This document shows, in pieces, positions 40,139 through 40,578 of a stretch of DNA of 40,578 nt. Made by a program: the position numbers and the translations under genes. How positions within the stretch are numbered: position 1 is the first letter of the stretch; each line of letters opens with the position of its first letter. The notes under the pieces were generated by a model. It did no database searches. It had not been told where the DNA came from and worked only from the letters and a program-made list of their open reading frames with translations. Origin of the DNA: Alphaproteobacteria bacterium (lineage in GTDB: Bacteria > Pseudomonadota > Alphaproteobacteria > JAJTHO01 > CANGXP01); the NCBI GenBank assembly GCA_947457935.1, contig CANGXP010000014.1, positions 1-40,578 of the forward strand. Direction: 5' to 3'.

Positions 40139-40350
40139 GACTGCACCTCGCTAGTGCTAGCGCGGCGGTTTTTAGCAAGCCATGCGTCAAGGTCAGACTT
40201 TAAATAGCGGACGCGCCCGCCGCACTTGATAAAGGGAAGTTCCTTACCCGCCCATCGCCAACGCCTTAAAGTTGGGGGTTGAAGTTTCAAGTAGGCGGCT
40301 GCTTCCCTTTCAAGGAAGACATCCGTAATGGTCTTTGTTTCTGTAAGCAT
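40135..40350 (-). CDS. AlpA/excisionase-like HTH_17 DNA-binding protein
   Basis: A 71-residue protein with the MerR-like fold used by AlpA and excisionases: EREAAAYLKLQPPTLRRWRWAGKE, IKCGGRVRYLKSDLDAWLA. It is the first gene of the leftward accessory operon and may regulate it or direct element excision. Its ribosome-binding site is enclosed in a hairpin (40354-40383). Its stop overlaps the next gene by four bases. Confidence 0.8.
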   Translation of the reverse strand: MLTETKTITDVFLEREAAAYLKLQPPTLRRWRWAGKELPFIKCGGRVRYLKSDLDAWLAKNRRASTSEVQS

Positions 40351-40353
40351 AAA

Positions 40354-40383
40354 AGCTACTCCCTGTTGTTGATTGGAGTAGCT
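40354..40383 (-). promoter_or_regulatory. Hairpin enclosing the ribosome-binding site of the AlpA-like gene
   Basis: AGCTACTCC (40354-40362) and GGAGTAGCT (40375-40383) form a perfect 9-bp stem around a 12-base loop. In the minus-strand transcript the GGGAG ribosome-binding site lies in the 3' arm, ending seven bases before the ATG. It could restrict translation of the first gene of the operon, or the palindrome in DNA could be an operator for the AlpA-like protein. Confidence 0.6.
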
Positions 40384-40430
40384 AAGCGTTTTTTATAAAT
40401 TGGCTCAAACAGCAATTTACAGAAAAATAC

Positions 40431-40578
40431 CAGGACTTACGCAGCTGAGTGATTCACATCACAAGTCTGAGTGGATTATTCAACGCTGAATATACATAGT
40501 CATAGAGTAATTTTTCTTTTAGTTGATAGACGGTAGTTTTGAGGGCATATGCGGCGCGTTTAAGGATAACCCAAGCGA
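40431..40578 (-). mobile_element. Insertion sequence, partial (one end)
   Basis: CAGGACTTACGCAG at 40431-40444 is identical to the terminal repeats of the 332-bp element at 16663-16994. An open frame ending at 40454 runs into this end from beyond the window, as a transposase 3' end would. The family cannot be named from this fragment. It lies about 80 bp upstream of the AlpA-like gene. Confidence 0.6.
40454..40576 (-). CDS. C-terminal fragment of a probable transposase (cut by window edge)
   Basis: Forty codons are visible, with the stop TGA at 40456-40454: AWVILKRAAYALKTTVYQLK and then EKLLYDYVYSALNNPLRLVM. The helical, basic composition and the position 10 bp inside a terminal inverted repeat suit a transposase end, but no family motif is recognisable. 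Confidence 0.5.
   Translation of the reverse strand, partial: AWVILKRAAYALKTTVYQLKEKLLYDYVYSALNNPLRLVM

Overview
This 40.6-kb window is bacterial and reads as a deep-branching alphaproteobacterium of moderate GC. The evidence is conserved alphaproteobacterial gene neighbourhoods: slt / dapA-smpB; ftsE-ftsX-(gmhB)-ydcF-plsC; rne divergent from amiC-mrcA-prfB; and rpmH-rnpA-yidD-yidC-engB. RNase E also ends in the GWW peptide typical of the class. The tRNA-His gene encodes the ancestral G-1:C73 pair, which argues against the Rhizobiales/Rhodobacterales/Caulobacterales clade, where that pair is lost. A position near Rhodospirillales, Micavibrio-like or Holosporales/Rickettsiales-like lineages is possible but is inference. 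Both ends of the window stop inside insertion sequences, so this may be a whole contig broken at repeats.

Layout. 1-146: end of an IS5-type element. 198-4070: lytic transglycosylase, dapA, smpB and a small conserved gene. 4210-11296 (minus): a close-packed eight-gene unit ftsE-ftsX-gmhB-ydcF-plsC-nadA-nadC-ggt, covering division, envelope sugar, phospholipid, NAD and glutathione metabolism. 11362-15748 (plus): a biotin cluster bioF-bioH-like-bioC-bioD-bioA with every junction overlapping, and no bioB. 15877-22615 (minus): a Bax-inhibitor-1 membrane protein, a MITE-like repeat, then engB, yidC, yidD, rnpA, rpmH and rne. 23110-29195 (plus): amiC, mrcA, prfB (with a programmed +1 frameshift), erpA and xthA. 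29301-32503 (minus): nlpD, a PCuAC-fold protein without its copper ligands, an FAD-linked dehydrogenase and a DUF192 lipoprotein, in one tight operon behind a palindromic promoter.

From tRNA-His (32682-32759) rightwards the window becomes accessory. It holds a membrane-anchored LytTR regulator facing a beta-barrel outer-membrane protein, with LytTR-type boxes between them, a broken adhesin fragment, and a compact leftward gene set. That set comprises an AlpA-like regulator, an HTH protein, a CHC2/Toprim primase, a RecA-fold helicase, an amber-interrupted phage-type gene, a DUF5681 gene, an XRE regulator and a small membrane protein. It looks like a phage satellite or degenerate prophage next to a tRNA, with no integrase in view.

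The most notable observations are: the LytTR/outer-membrane module with matching sites; an in-frame TAG splitting a phage-type gene in a genome that uses TAG as stop; a GNRA-loop palindrome inside the bioH-like coding sequence plus two intergenic relatives; a 332-bp MITE whose 14-bp terminal repeat matches the IS at the right edge; GTAC-centred palindromes between genes; loss of all copper ligands in the PCuAC protein; and a hairpin that hides the ribosome-binding site of the AlpA-like gene.
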